A DNA stretch of 64,000 bases from Microvirga flavescens. Its GTDB lineage: Bacteria; Pseudomonadota; Alphaproteobacteria; Rhizobiales; Beijerinckiaceae. A program made the position numbers and the translations under genes. The notes below the pieces were generated by a model that did no database searches, was not told where the DNA came from, and worked only from the letters and a program-made list of their open reading frames with translations. Location of the stretch: assembly GCF_003290125.1 (NCBI RefSeq), contig NZ_QMKH01000005.1:62001-126000 (forward strand), given 5' to 3'. Positions within the stretch are counted from its first letter, which is position 1. The number at the start of each line of letters is the position of its first letter. Below are positions 34,333 to 43,900 of the stretch, piece by piece.

Positions 34333-35622
34333 CTAGCGGGAGCGGAACTCCCGCGCGTAATCCGCAATCTGGTAGGACCAGTAGGTCAGTTGCGCGGCAG
34401 CGCGGCCGAAGGGGCCGCCGCTCCACGTAAGGCCGAAGGGTTCGAACAGGCGATAACGGTCGCTTTCCCCCAGAATTCCCTCGGCGATCACCGTTCCGCC
34501 GATGGTGGTGGTGTTCGTGCCGTGCCCGCCGAAGGCCGTGCAGTACCACACCCCCGGCGTGAGCTGCCCGATCTGCGGCATGAGATGCCGCGCGTAGGAC
34601 ATGAGACCCGACCAGGCGACTTCCGTCTTCAACCCGGCGAGCTGCGGGTAAGTCGTCTTCATCTCGTGCTCAAGAAGGGCGGCGATGTCGCGCGGATCCG
34701 TCGTGCGGGTCGTGATACGCCCGCCCCAGAGAATGCGTTTTCCACCATCGACGGTGCGGTAATAATCCCCGGCCCTGCGATCATCGAGCACGGCGGCGGA
34801 AGTGCCGATAGCCGATTGCACGAGATCCGGCGCTTCCTCCGTCAGCAGCACATACGTGGCGATGGGAAGGTAGGAGCGCTTCAACGCAGGCAGAACGCCG
34901 CCCGTGTAGCCGCCCGTCGCGAACAGGACATGCTCGGCCTCAACTTCCGCCTGCGCCGTTCTGATGCACTTTTTCGGAGCGTCGAGATCGACGGAGATCA
35001 CAGGCGATCCCTCGAAGATCTTCACGCCCAGGCGCGCGGCTTCACGGGCAAGGCCCTGCGTGTAATTGAGAGGGTGAAAGTGGAATGCGTCTTCGTCGAG
35101 AAGAGCCTCATGATACTTGGGCGAACGCAGAATGCCGCGGATTTCCTCGCGCGGCAGGTGGCGCTGCTTGAGGCCGAATTCGCGCTCCATGCGCTCGCGC
35201 GCTTTCCACAAGGCATCGCCGGGATTGTAGCGCACGGCCTTGATGATGCCCGGCACGGGGGCCGCGTCGTCAAGCCTGAGGTCGGCGATGTTGGCGCGGA
35301 TGAGCTCGACACCTTCCATCGACAGGCGAAAGAGATCCTTCGCCCTCGCCTTCCCCGCCATGCGCTCGATGGCGGACAACGACGTGGCGTAGCCCGCCGA
35401 GACGAAACCGCCATTGCGGCCGGAAGCACCCCAGGCGATGCGCTGCGCTTCAAGAAGAACAACCGACCGGCCTGCCCGCACCAGATTGAGCGCCGCCGTC
35501 ACGCCAGCGAATCCACCGCCGACGATGCACACATCCGCCGCCATGCGCCCCTGCGCGGCAGGATAGTTCTCCGCACCGCTAAGTGTACGCTTGTAGAAAG
35601 TATCGATGTAAGTCGCGGTCAT
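34333..35622 (-). CDS. FAD-dependent oxidoreductase, PuuB/DAO-like
   Basis: 429 residues. The N-terminal dinucleotide-binding motif VCIVGGGFAGVTAALNLVRAG (about residues 31-51) and the RIAWGASGRNGGFVSAG segment follow the gamma-glutamylputrescine oxidase (PuuB/OrdL) branch of DAO oxidases. The C-terminal TAFGGHGTNTTTIGG is also typical. It probably oxidises an amine or amino acid with O2 or a quinone. No polyamine genes are adjacent, so substrate stays open. The ATG at 35620-35622 is chosen because earlier in-frame starts lack family sequence. Confidence 0.88.
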   Translation of the reverse strand: MTATYIDTFYKRTLSGAENYPAAQGRMAADVCIVGGGFAGVTAALNLVRAGRSVVLLEAQRIAWGASGRNGGFVSAGYATSLSAIERMAGKARAKDLFRLSMEGVELIRANIADLRLDDAAPVPGIIKAVRYNPGDALWKARERMEREFGLKQRHLPREEIRGILRSPKYHEALLDEDAFHFHPLNYTQGLAREAARLGVKIFEGSPVISVDLDAPKKCIRTAQAEVEAEHVLFATGGYTGGVLPALKRSYLPIATYVLLTEEAPDLVQSAIGTSAAVLDDRRAGDYYRTVDGGKRILWGGRITTRTTDPRDIAALLEHEMKTTYPQLAGLKTEVAWSGLMSYARHLMPQIGQLTPGVWYCTAFGGHGTNTTTIGGTVIAEGILGESDRYRLFEPFGLTWSGGPFGRAAAQLTYWSYQIADYAREFRSR

Positions 35623-35680
35623 GGCGCCCGATGGATGTTGACGTGTTACAGGCAGGATTGGCGCGCCTTGCACACTCCCG

Positions 35681-37798
35681 TCAAGAGCGCTTTTCCTCTT
35701 CGCGCAGAGTGGCGCGGCACCGTTCCAGGTAAATCCTGAACAGAAGATCGTCGGGCGCGCTCTCGATCAGGGCATCGAGCTGCGCGGCGGCTTTCTCCAG
35801 ATCGCCGGAATCGTAGCTCGCACACGCTGCCTCCCATGCCTTCAAGGTGCGCAGGCGTTCATCGGAAGGCTGAAGCTCCGGCTCGCCCTCATGCGCTACG
35901 CCGAGAAGCTCGAATACGGCCATCGCCTTGTGTGCGCCTTCCGGCACGACGTTGTCGACGAAGCGGAACACATAGTGTTCGCCCGCAGCGGCGCGCACCG
36001 TCTCGCTCACCAGGATGATGGTGCCGTATCGCTTGTTCAGCTTCTCCAGCCGGGACGCCATGTTCACCGTGTGACCGAGCGCCGTGTAGTTCACGCGGTC
36101 GACGGAACCGACATTACCGACGACCGCCTCTCCCGTATGAAGGCCGAAGCGCGTCCGCATGGGCAGGCTTCCTTCGGCGATGAACTGCTCGTTCAACCGG
36201 TCAAGCCTGCGGGCTGCGCGAAGCGCGCCGAGGCACCCGAGGGACACATGGTCCTCTCGTTCCTCAGGCGCGTTCCAGAACGCCATGATGCTGTCGCCGA
36301 TGTATTTGTCGATGGTCGCGCCCGAGCGCAAAAGCTCACTGCCGACATCGCTGAAGTAGCGCGATGTCCGCATCATCACATCCTCGGGATCGAGCTCTTC
36401 CGCAAGCGTCGTAAACCCGGCGATGTCCGAGAACAGAACGGTGATCGGCTGGCGCTTGCCACCAAGTTCGGACGAGAACGTGCGCCCGATGATGCCCTGC
36501 ACCAATGCGCGCGGGACATAGCGCATGAACGTGCTCAGCGCGAGTTCAAGCGTGTCGATGGCGCGCCTCAGTTGCTGAATTTCGAAGACGCGCGGCTGCG
36601 GCCTTGCGGGATGGCCGAACTCGAAACGCATGATCCGGCGAATGTCCTCCGCCGCGACCTGGAGCGGCCTTGAAAGCCGCCGCGCCGTGAGAACGACGAC
36701 GAGAAGGGCAAGCGCGACGGAAGCCGCGCTGATGAGAAGAAGTTGCGAGCGCAGCTGCTCGGCGGGCCCCAGCAACGTTTCATAAGGAACGGCAAGACTG
36801 ATGAAGAGATTGCCGAAACCATCGCCCACACGCTCCGTGCGGCCGAAGTAATTCTGGTCACCGACATCGAACGAAACGTTCTCTACACGCCCGCCGAGTC
36901 CCTGGAAATTGGCATACATGCTGCGCAGGAGCGGCGCATTAAGATCCGTGACCTTGAGCAGCCTCGCCTCTTTGTCGGCCTGCAGGATCTGCCGATAGGA
37001 ATTACCGTGCGGGTGAGCGATCAACGTGCCCGTGTCGTCGAAGATCAACAACTCCAACTCGGGCGGAAAGCGGAGCCTTTCGAGATATTGATCGAGACTT
37101 GCCAGAGTCATGTCGATGCCGAACACCGCATCGTCCCTCTGCTCGGCCCGGTGCGCCATCGTAATGCCGGCTTCCGGCACACTGGCGAACCGGTAGGGTG
37201 GTGTCACGATTGATCCGTCGCTTGCCACGCTCGGCTCGTACCAGGGGCGCTGGCGCGGGTCGAATGTCGTGGGCTGGGGCGGAATGCGCTGCAATTCGTG
37301 CCCCGTTCTGTCGACCACGATCCAGCGCGCGATTGCTCCTGCTGGTTGTTGCTCGACGAGCTTATAGGCGTAGGCGGCGCCTGCTACGGGCTTTCCGATC
37401 TCGGGCGGAATGCCCCCTGAAAGGCTTTGCACCAAGACATGCGACCCATCCCCACGCCCGACGAAAAGACCCACCGCTGCGGGCAAGGACCTTTCGAGGT
37501 CGGTGAGAATGGTGAGAAGCCGCGGCGCCAGAGCGTCGAGAGGCTGGTTCGGATCGACGGTCAGCGAAATGGTGTCCAAAACCGAACCCGCGATGCGGAA
37601 GCCGCCGGAAACCTCTCCCCTGACATTGTCCACGATCCGGCGGAAGTCTTCCTCCGCATCCCGCAATGTCAGCTTCGTCAGCTGCGCATGGTTGAACCCG
37701 ATCAGACTGCCGGAAATCGCAAGAACGATGACGGTGAAGACAATCGCAACGACAGCCTGCAGGCTCCAGAGCCGGCCCGAGCCGTCACTTTGCTTCAC
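35681..37798 (-). CDS. Membrane-bound class III adenylate/guanylate cyclase with Cache sensor
   Basis: 705 residues. Two membrane spans (about residues 13-35 and 350-372) enclose a periplasmic Cache-like domain (ARWIVVDRTG, DPRQRPWYEPS, VFGIDMTLASLDQYL). A HAMP-like segment follows, then the class III cyclase domain (VLFSDIAGFTTLAE with the first metal Asp, GDSIMAFWNAPE with the second Asp, and NYTALGHTVNMASRLE). The last 70 residues form a TPR-like helical tail. It should make cAMP (or cGMP) in response to a periplasmic ligand. Cyclases of this kind are numerous in rhizobia. Confidence 0.92.
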   Translation of the reverse strand: MKQSDGSGRLWSLQAVVAIVFTVIVLAISGSLIGFNHAQLTKLTLRDAEEDFRRIVDNVRGEVSGGFRIAGSVLDTISLTVDPNQPLDALAPRLLTILTDLERSLPAAVGLFVGRGDGSHVLVQSLSGGIPPEIGKPVAGAAYAYKLVEQQPAGAIARWIVVDRTGHELQRIPPQPTTFDPRQRPWYEPSVASDGSIVTPPYRFASVPEAGITMAHRAEQRDDAVFGIDMTLASLDQYLERLRFPPELELLIFDDTGTLIAHPHGNSYRQILQADKEARLLKVTDLNAPLLRSMYANFQGLGGRVENVSFDVGDQNYFGRTERVGDGFGNLFISLAVPYETLLGPAEQLRSQLLLISAASVALALLVVVLTARRLSRPLQVAAEDIRRIMRFEFGHPARPQPRVFEIQQLRRAIDTLELALSTFMRYVPRALVQGIIGRTFSSELGGKRQPITVLFSDIAGFTTLAEELDPEDVMMRTSRYFSDVGSELLRSGATIDKYIGDSIMAFWNAPEEREDHVSLGCLGALRAARRLDRLNEQFIAEGSLPMRTRFGLHTGEAVVGNVGSVDRVNYTALGHTVNMASRLEKLNKRYGTIILVSETVRAAAGEHYVFRFVDNVVPEGAHKAMAVFELLGVAHEGEPELQPSDERLRTLKAWEAACASYDSGDLEKAAAQLDALIESAPDDLLFRIYLERCRATLREEEKRS

Positions 37799-37885
37799 GA
37801 CACACCCCCGTGCGGGCCATGGCGAAGAAAGGCGTTCTGCTCAAGGCAATCGGAGGCATCTCCAATATCCAAGCCGTTACATCGA

Positions 37886-37917
37886 AAAAGGGGCGCGAGG
37901 TCTGGCCACGCGCGCCC
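37886..37917 (-). terminator. Terminator of the SDR gene
   Basis: GGGCGCG (37891-37897) pairs with CGCGCCC (37911-37917). Read on the minus strand it is followed by CCTTTTTCG. It lies 48 bp after the SDR stop. Confidence 0.7.
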
Positions 37918-37964
37918 ATCAATAACATGCCCGCAAGAGGCCGCAAAATTCCGGGCTCTCAGCC

Positions 37965-38741
37965 TCAGGTCGCCGAGATCTGCCCGCCATCGACCCGCAG
38001 GATCGAGCCCGTCATGAAGGAGGCCTTGTCGCTGGCGAGGAACACGGCGGCGGCGGCGAACTCGTCGATGTCACCATAGCGGCCCGCCGGAATGGCTGCG
38101 AGAGCCGCCGCCTGAACCTCGGCAATATCCCGTTTCGTGCGTTCCGCATTGGCGGCGTCGAGCTGCTTGAGCCTGTCCGTCGCGATGCGCCCCGGGGCGA
38201 TGGCATTGACGGTCACGCCCGAGGACGCGACTTCCGACGCGAGGGTCTTGCCCCACCCGACGAGAGCGGGGCGGATGGCGTTGGAAATGGCAAGGTTCGG
38301 AATGGGCTGGATGACCCCGGATGAGATCACCGAAATGATGCGGCCGAACTTGCGCTCGATCATGCCGGGCAGGAGATGATCCGCCAAGCGCACGAGATTG
38401 ACGAACATGGCCTCGAACGACGTGCGCCACTGCTCGGATGATACGCCTTGCGCCTTGCTGGGCGGCGGTCCGCCGCTGTTGAGAACGAGAATGTCGATTC
38501 CACCCAGCCCTGTCATCGCATCTGCTGCAAGCGCATCCACATCCGCCGATTTGCCGGTGTCGCAGGCATAGGCGAGCGCGTTGTGGCCAATCTTGTCGGC
38601 GGCGGCCTTCGAGCCCTCGAGCGTCCGACTGGCGACTGCCACGCGCGCGCCTTCTTCCGCCAGTCCGCGCGCAATGCCGAAGCCCAAGCCCTTGCTCGCG
38701 CCCAAGACGAGGGCGCGCCGTCCTTCCAGACCTGTTTTCAT
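37965..38741 (-). CDS. SDR-family oxidoreductase lacking canonical Tyr-Lys
   Basis: 258 residues with the Rossmann glycine motif GASKGLGFGIARG near residue 14 and the NSGG segment near 88. At the catalytic site, aligned through GWGKTLASEV, the usual Y-x3-K reads S-x3-R (AISNAIRPALVGWGK), while the preceding Ser pair in VISSGVIQ is kept. The subfamily labelled 3-oxoacyl-ACP reductase-like with LSNAxR is known to carry this change. A normal NAD(P)H-dependent ketoreductase mechanism is therefore doubtful, and the substrate is unknown. Confidence 0.85.
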   Translation of the reverse strand: MKTGLEGRRALVLGASKGLGFGIARGLAEEGARVAVASRTLEGSKAAADKIGHNALAYACDTGKSADVDALAADAMTGLGGIDILVLNSGGPPPSKAQGVSSEQWRTSFEAMFVNLVRLADHLLPGMIERKFGRIISVISSGVIQPIPNLAISNAIRPALVGWGKTLASEVASSGVTVNAIAPGRIATDRLKQLDAANAERTKRDIAEVQAAALAAIPAGRYGDIDEFAAAAVFLASDKASFMTGSILRVDGGQISAT

Positions 38742-38860
38742 GCCAAAGGCTCCTTACTCGTTTCGCAATTCGCGCCGACATCCGTATCGACGTTCGTGGC
38801 GGGATACTATTTCGCACTTCATCGTCCAGGCAATAGAACCCCCACAGTATATGCGTCAGG

Positions 38861-40954
38861 CTATTCGATCCTCACCAGAACGCTATCCGTTGCGCCTCGG
38901 GCGTCGATGACGGAGAGTCTCAGAAAGCCGGCCCCTTCCGGCTGCCATGCGGCTTCACGGCGAAGAACGGCCATCACCACAGGTGCGCCATCGACCATCC
39001 AGGTCAGAGGCGGCACGCCGCCGGAGGCTTTCAACTGAAGCGCGTTTCGCTCTTCGCTCACTCGCGAGAGTCCAAGATCGACGCGCGAACCATCCAGTGG
39101 AAAGGCGATCTTGAGAGGCGCCTGAACCGTCGAGGCGATTGTCTTCGGCACGTCCTGACGCACATGGCGCAAGGGCGGTGGGAGGGCCGCAGTGGAGGCC
39201 TGAAGCGCGAAAGGCGGAACGGCGAGGGCTTCCGGCTCCTGCCCCAACCTACCATAGGCATCGAACAGAATGGGCGCGGCCACGAGACGCCCGACGAGTC
39301 CCGGCACGGCGCTGCCATCCGGGCGGCCGACCCACACGCCGATGGTGAAGTGTTTGTCGTACCCCACCGCCCAGGCATCGCGGTAGCCATAGGACGTGCC
39401 GGTCTTGAAGGCGAGGCGCCCGGCGAGCGCGTTCTCCGGTGGAGGTGCGCCGCGCAGGATATCGAAGATGTACCAGGCCGCGACAGGATCGGCGATGCGC
39501 CGCTCGGCGGCATCGGACGCGCGCTCACCTAAATTGCGCACGAGGGTCGGCATGGAGCCGCCCCGTGCAAGCCCCGCGTAAAGGCGCGTGAGATCGGTGA
39601 GCGTGATGCCAAGGCCGCCGAGGCCGATGGCAAGGCCGGGCGCGGCCTCCTTCGGCATCGCGATTGCCGTATCGGCCTCCCGCAGCCGCGCGAGAAGGCG
39701 AGCGGGCCCGACACCGTTGAGAAGTTCGACCGCCGGCAGGTTGAGGGAAAGCTGCAAGGCCTTGCGCGCCGTGACGGTGCCCTGAAAGGCGAGATCGAAA
39801 TTCTCCGGCTGATACGCGCCATAACGCGAGGGCCTGTCGTCCACGAGCGTTTCGGGATGAGCAAGCCCGCTCTCGAAGGCCAGCGCGTAGATGAAAGGCT
39901 TGAGCGCCGACCCCGGCGAGCGCATGGCCTGCGTCATGTCGATGGCGCCCGCGCGCTCCCTGTTCATGGGATCGGGGCTGCCCACCTGCGCGCGCACTTC
40001 GCCGGTGGCGTTGTCGATGACGAGAATGGCGAGCGAGATCTTGGGACCGATGCGCTCGGCGCGCTCCCGCGCGAGTTGCTCAAGACTCGCCTGCAGCCGT
40101 CCATCGATGGCAAGGCGTTGAATGGTTTCGGAAGGGCGCCTCAAAGCCGCCTGCTCTGCCGCGTGGGCGGCCAGCATCGGAAAGGCATGACGAGCCTTGG
40201 GAACGCGCTCCGCCCTGGCGACTTCCGCCTCCGCGGCCGTAATCACGCCGCGCTCGCGGGCGCGCTCGAGCACGCGGTCGCGCGCTTTGCGCGCAGCTTC
40301 AGGAAAGCGGTCAGGGCGTCTCGTTTCCGGCGATTGCGGCAACGCGACGAGTAATGCCGCTTCGGCAAAGGTCAGGCGCTTCGGTTCACGGTCGAAATAG
40401 GAAAGGCTCGCCGCGCGAACGCCTTCGAGATTTCCGCCATAAGGGGCAAGCGTGAGGTAAAGACGCAGGATCTCATCTTTCGAGAAACGGCGCTCCAGCT
40501 GCACGGCGCGCACGGCCTGCCGCAGCTTCGCAGAAAGCGTGCGCTCCTCCCGCGGTTCGAGAAGGCGCGCCACCTGCATCGTCAGGGTCGATGCGCCGGA
40601 CACTACTTGCCGATGGGTGACGAGTTGCGCCGCCGCGCGCAAAAAGGCCAGGGCATCGATGCCGGAATGATGCTCGAACCGGGCATCCTCATAAGCCTTG
40701 AGTATGGCGAGATAGCGCGGGTCCACATCGTCCGTCTCGATGGGCAAACGCCATCGCCCCTCGCCCGTCACGAAGGGCCGCAGGAGTTTTCCGCTGCGGT
40801 CGAGAACAACCGTCGAGCGCGTTTCGGTAAGAGTGACGTCCAGAGGTCCCAAACCATCGACGAAGCGCCACAGCGCGACAGCGGGAACAAGAACGGCGCA
40901 TACGGCGAGGGCTGCGAGAACGCGGCGTCGCGCGCCTGTGCCGCGCGTGCCCAT
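38861..40954 (-). CDS. pbpC: Penicillin-binding protein 1C
   Basis: 697 residues. One N-terminal membrane anchor (VLAALAVCAVLVPAVALW), a glycosyltransferase domain (EDARFEHHSGIDALAFLRA with catalytic Glu near residue 90, and SGASTLTMQVARL), then a transpeptidase domain with SPGSALKPFIY (SxxK) and KTGTS. The C-terminal 90 residues match the PBP1C accessory domain. It polymerises glycan strands in the periplasm. Its ATG overlaps the alpha-2-macroglobulin stop by one base, the well-known YfhM-PbpC pairing. A GTG at 40955-40957 is an alternative start. Confidence 0.95.
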   Translation of the reverse strand: MGTRGTGARRRVLAALAVCAVLVPAVALWRFVDGLGPLDVTLTETRSTVVLDRSGKLLRPFVTGEGRWRLPIETDDVDPRYLAILKAYEDARFEHHSGIDALAFLRAAAQLVTHRQVVSGASTLTMQVARLLEPREERTLSAKLRQAVRAVQLERRFSKDEILRLYLTLAPYGGNLEGVRAASLSYFDREPKRLTFAEAALLVALPQSPETRRPDRFPEAARKARDRVLERARERGVITAAEAEVARAERVPKARHAFPMLAAHAAEQAALRRPSETIQRLAIDGRLQASLEQLARERAERIGPKISLAILVIDNATGEVRAQVGSPDPMNRERAGAIDMTQAMRSPGSALKPFIYALAFESGLAHPETLVDDRPSRYGAYQPENFDLAFQGTVTARKALQLSLNLPAVELLNGVGPARLLARLREADTAIAMPKEAAPGLAIGLGGLGITLTDLTRLYAGLARGGSMPTLVRNLGERASDAAERRIADPVAAWYIFDILRGAPPPENALAGRLAFKTGTSYGYRDAWAVGYDKHFTIGVWVGRPDGSAVPGLVGRLVAAPILFDAYGRLGQEPEALAVPPFALQASTAALPPPLRHVRQDVPKTIASTVQAPLKIAFPLDGSRVDLGLSRVSEERNALQLKASGGVPPLTWMVDGAPVVMAVLRREAAWQPEGAGFLRLSVIDARGATDSVLVRIE

Positions 40955-43900
40955 CACGGCCTTGCCGCCGTCACCTCGGCCTCGCCATAGGCGGTGCGGC
41001 CGTAGCGCTCAGGCCGATACATGTCTTCCACCTGCGCCGGTGGATGCACATAGCGCCCCGGCGAGACCGCGCGCACCATGTAGGCCACGGTGAAGAACGC
41101 CGGTTGGCTCGGCTCGCGGTCGTAAGCAGCTACGAAACGGTCGTCGCGGTATTCCGTGTGCGCGGGTTCCACATCCCGCTTGAGCCAGGAGAGGCCGGCG
41201 ACACTGTCGCTGTCGACGAGTTTCGGGTTGTCGATCTCGAAGCCCGCGGGAAGGCGATCGACGAGAAGAACACGCGCCTGCCGCGCCTGCGCCTCCGTGA
41301 CTTTCAGAACGACCACCATGCGCTCGTTCTGCTTCACTTGAGACGGCTGCATCTGCGTGCCATCGAGCTTGTAATAGCTGCGCTCGATCGTGTAGCCGCG
41401 CGACACCGCAGGCTCCGGTTCGATGGCATTGCCCGTGACGGTGATGACAGCTTGAACGGGTTCCTGCCCCGCATTGACGATGGTGACGGCGCCGCGCTGC
41501 AAGGCGGCATCGCGATAGGAGCGATAGAGCGCGCCCTTATGCGCCGCGCCATCCACGGTGAGCGCCATCGCATCGGCCTGCCGCGCAACGGCCTGCGCGG
41601 CGAGAACCAGCCACGCCTCTTCCTGCGTGCTCGTGCGGCGCGTTCCGCGCTCCGCATCGATGACCTGTGCCACCGGTTGAATGACGGCGGGCACGTTGTC
41701 CGTCTCGTAGGCCAGCGTGAGAAGGCCGGCGCCGTCACGCAGGCGAGAACCATAATCGGCGCGGAAATTGCCGGTATCGCGGTCGCCCTTCAGGCGATCC
41801 ACGGCCGACGTAAAGATCTTCTGCGCGCGGCCTCGGTCGCCGAGAAGCGCCAGCGCGGCGGCGATCTGCCCGCGCGCCAGAGGCGATTTGAAGTCGTCGA
41901 TCTTGGTGTCCGCGAGATAGCGCAAGTCGCCCATGACAGGACGCCCGTTACGGGCGAGCACATATGCCGCATAGGCAAGGCTCTCCGCGTTTTCTCCGAT
42001 CTGCGTGGTGTTCGCGACGAAGTTGCGCAGCCGGTCGAGGGCGATGTTGAACGCAACCGGCGGCACGGCAAAGCCGCGCTCACGGGCGCGCGTCAGGAAG
42101 TCGGTCGCATAGGCATCGAGCCACATATCGTCACCGCCGACCGACCACAGGCCGAACGATCCGTTGGACGACTGACGCGCGAGGATTCTTTCGATGGCTC
42201 CGCGCACGCGCTCGTCGGCCTTGTCATCCAGCGAAAGGCTTTCCTCCTCCGCGAGCTTGTTGACATAAAGAAGCGGCAGAGCGCGGCTCACGGTCTGCTC
42301 CGTGCAGCCATACGGATAACGGTCGAGCGAGTGCAGCAGCCCCGGCACGTCGAGACTGGCGAGGGGCGAGACGGAAATGGACACCGCTCCGGTGCCATTG
42401 AGGATGTCGCTCACGAGATCGCTCGACAGGGAAAGGCTCGCACCCGGCTCTAGCGGGCGGATCGTGCGGCGCGCGAGAGCTCCGGTCCCCGGCTGAACCG
42501 CCACCTTGAAGCTCTGCGCCACTTCCAGATCAGGCCCTCGCAAGATCGCCTCGACCTGAGCGAGGCCCCCTCCTCCCGCCGTGACGGGAATTGCGATGCT
42601 GCCCTTCGCTTTCGCATCGAGCCTGATGGTGGAACGCAGCGCATCGGCAGGAACGACGATGGGGCCGCGGATATCGAGATCCACCGTGTAGTTTCCGGCG
42701 GGCCCCTCCACATTGTCGAGCTGCACGAAGAACCGCGAACGATCGCCGACGGAAAGGAAGCGCGGGAGCGTTCCCGTCAGCACGACCGGATCGCGGATGA
42801 TGACATCGGCGGACGCGCTGCCGACGCGGTCCTTCGTCCAGGCCACCGCCATGACGCGCGCGGTGCCGTTGAAAGCCGGAATGTCGAATTCGATATTGGC
42901 GCTGCCATCGGCCTCCACCTTCACCACGCCGGAATAGCGCGCGAGGGGCTCCTGTGTCGGGGGAATGCCGTCGAGGGCTTTGGGCTCCATGTCGCCGCCG
43001 GAGCGGATTGCGCCGCGCGTGCCCTGCATGCCGTCGATGAGATAGGCATAAAGATCGCGGATCTCGGACGAGAGCTGTTTCTGCCCGAAGAAGTATGAGG
43101 CTGGGTTCGGCGCTTCGTAGCGGGTGAGGTTGAGAATGCCGACATCGACCGCCGCCACCGTGATGCGCGCTTCTTCGCCCGCTTTCAACCCCGCGACCTT
43201 CACCGGAAGTTTCAGCGTGCCGCGCGGCCTGATCTTGTCCGGCGCGTTGAGATTCACCTCGAGAGCACGCGCATCGCGATCAATCTCGAACCATGCGGTT
43301 CCGAGCGCGCGGCCCGGCATGCGCTTCGCCGCCTGATCGAGCGGGCGATGGGCAAGCGCGACGAGATAAGCGCCCGGACCCCATTCGGCGCGCACAGGAA
43401 CGCTCACATCCGTTCCGGATGCCGCGACATCGACGACGCGGATATCATGAACCTTGTCGCTCACCACAGCCAATGTCGCCTTGCCGGCAAAGCGCGGGTT
43501 GAGCCGCACCTGCATGGTGTCGCCGGCGCGATAGCTCGCCTTGTCGAGCGTCATGTCGAGAAGATCCGGACGCGTCGCCGTTGCCGCGCCGGACCAGCCG
43601 ACCGTGAAGGAAACGCTCGTCTGGGCGGTATCGCTCAACCCCGGCGCATTCACATCGAGCCGGTAGCTGCCCCAGTCCACCGGGGCGGAAATGCGCGACG
43701 GCGCGTCCGCTTTCACATCGAGCGTAGCGCTCGCCACGCGCCGTGTGTTTTTCACCGGCTCGTAGCTCCAGCGCCCGTCGGAATTGTACCATTGATAGCG
43801 CTGCTCGATCTTGACGAGGCTCCAGGTTACGCCTGCTTTCGCAAGCCGTTTCCCGTCAGGATCGGCAATGACCACATCGAAGGTCGCGTTCGCACCCTCG

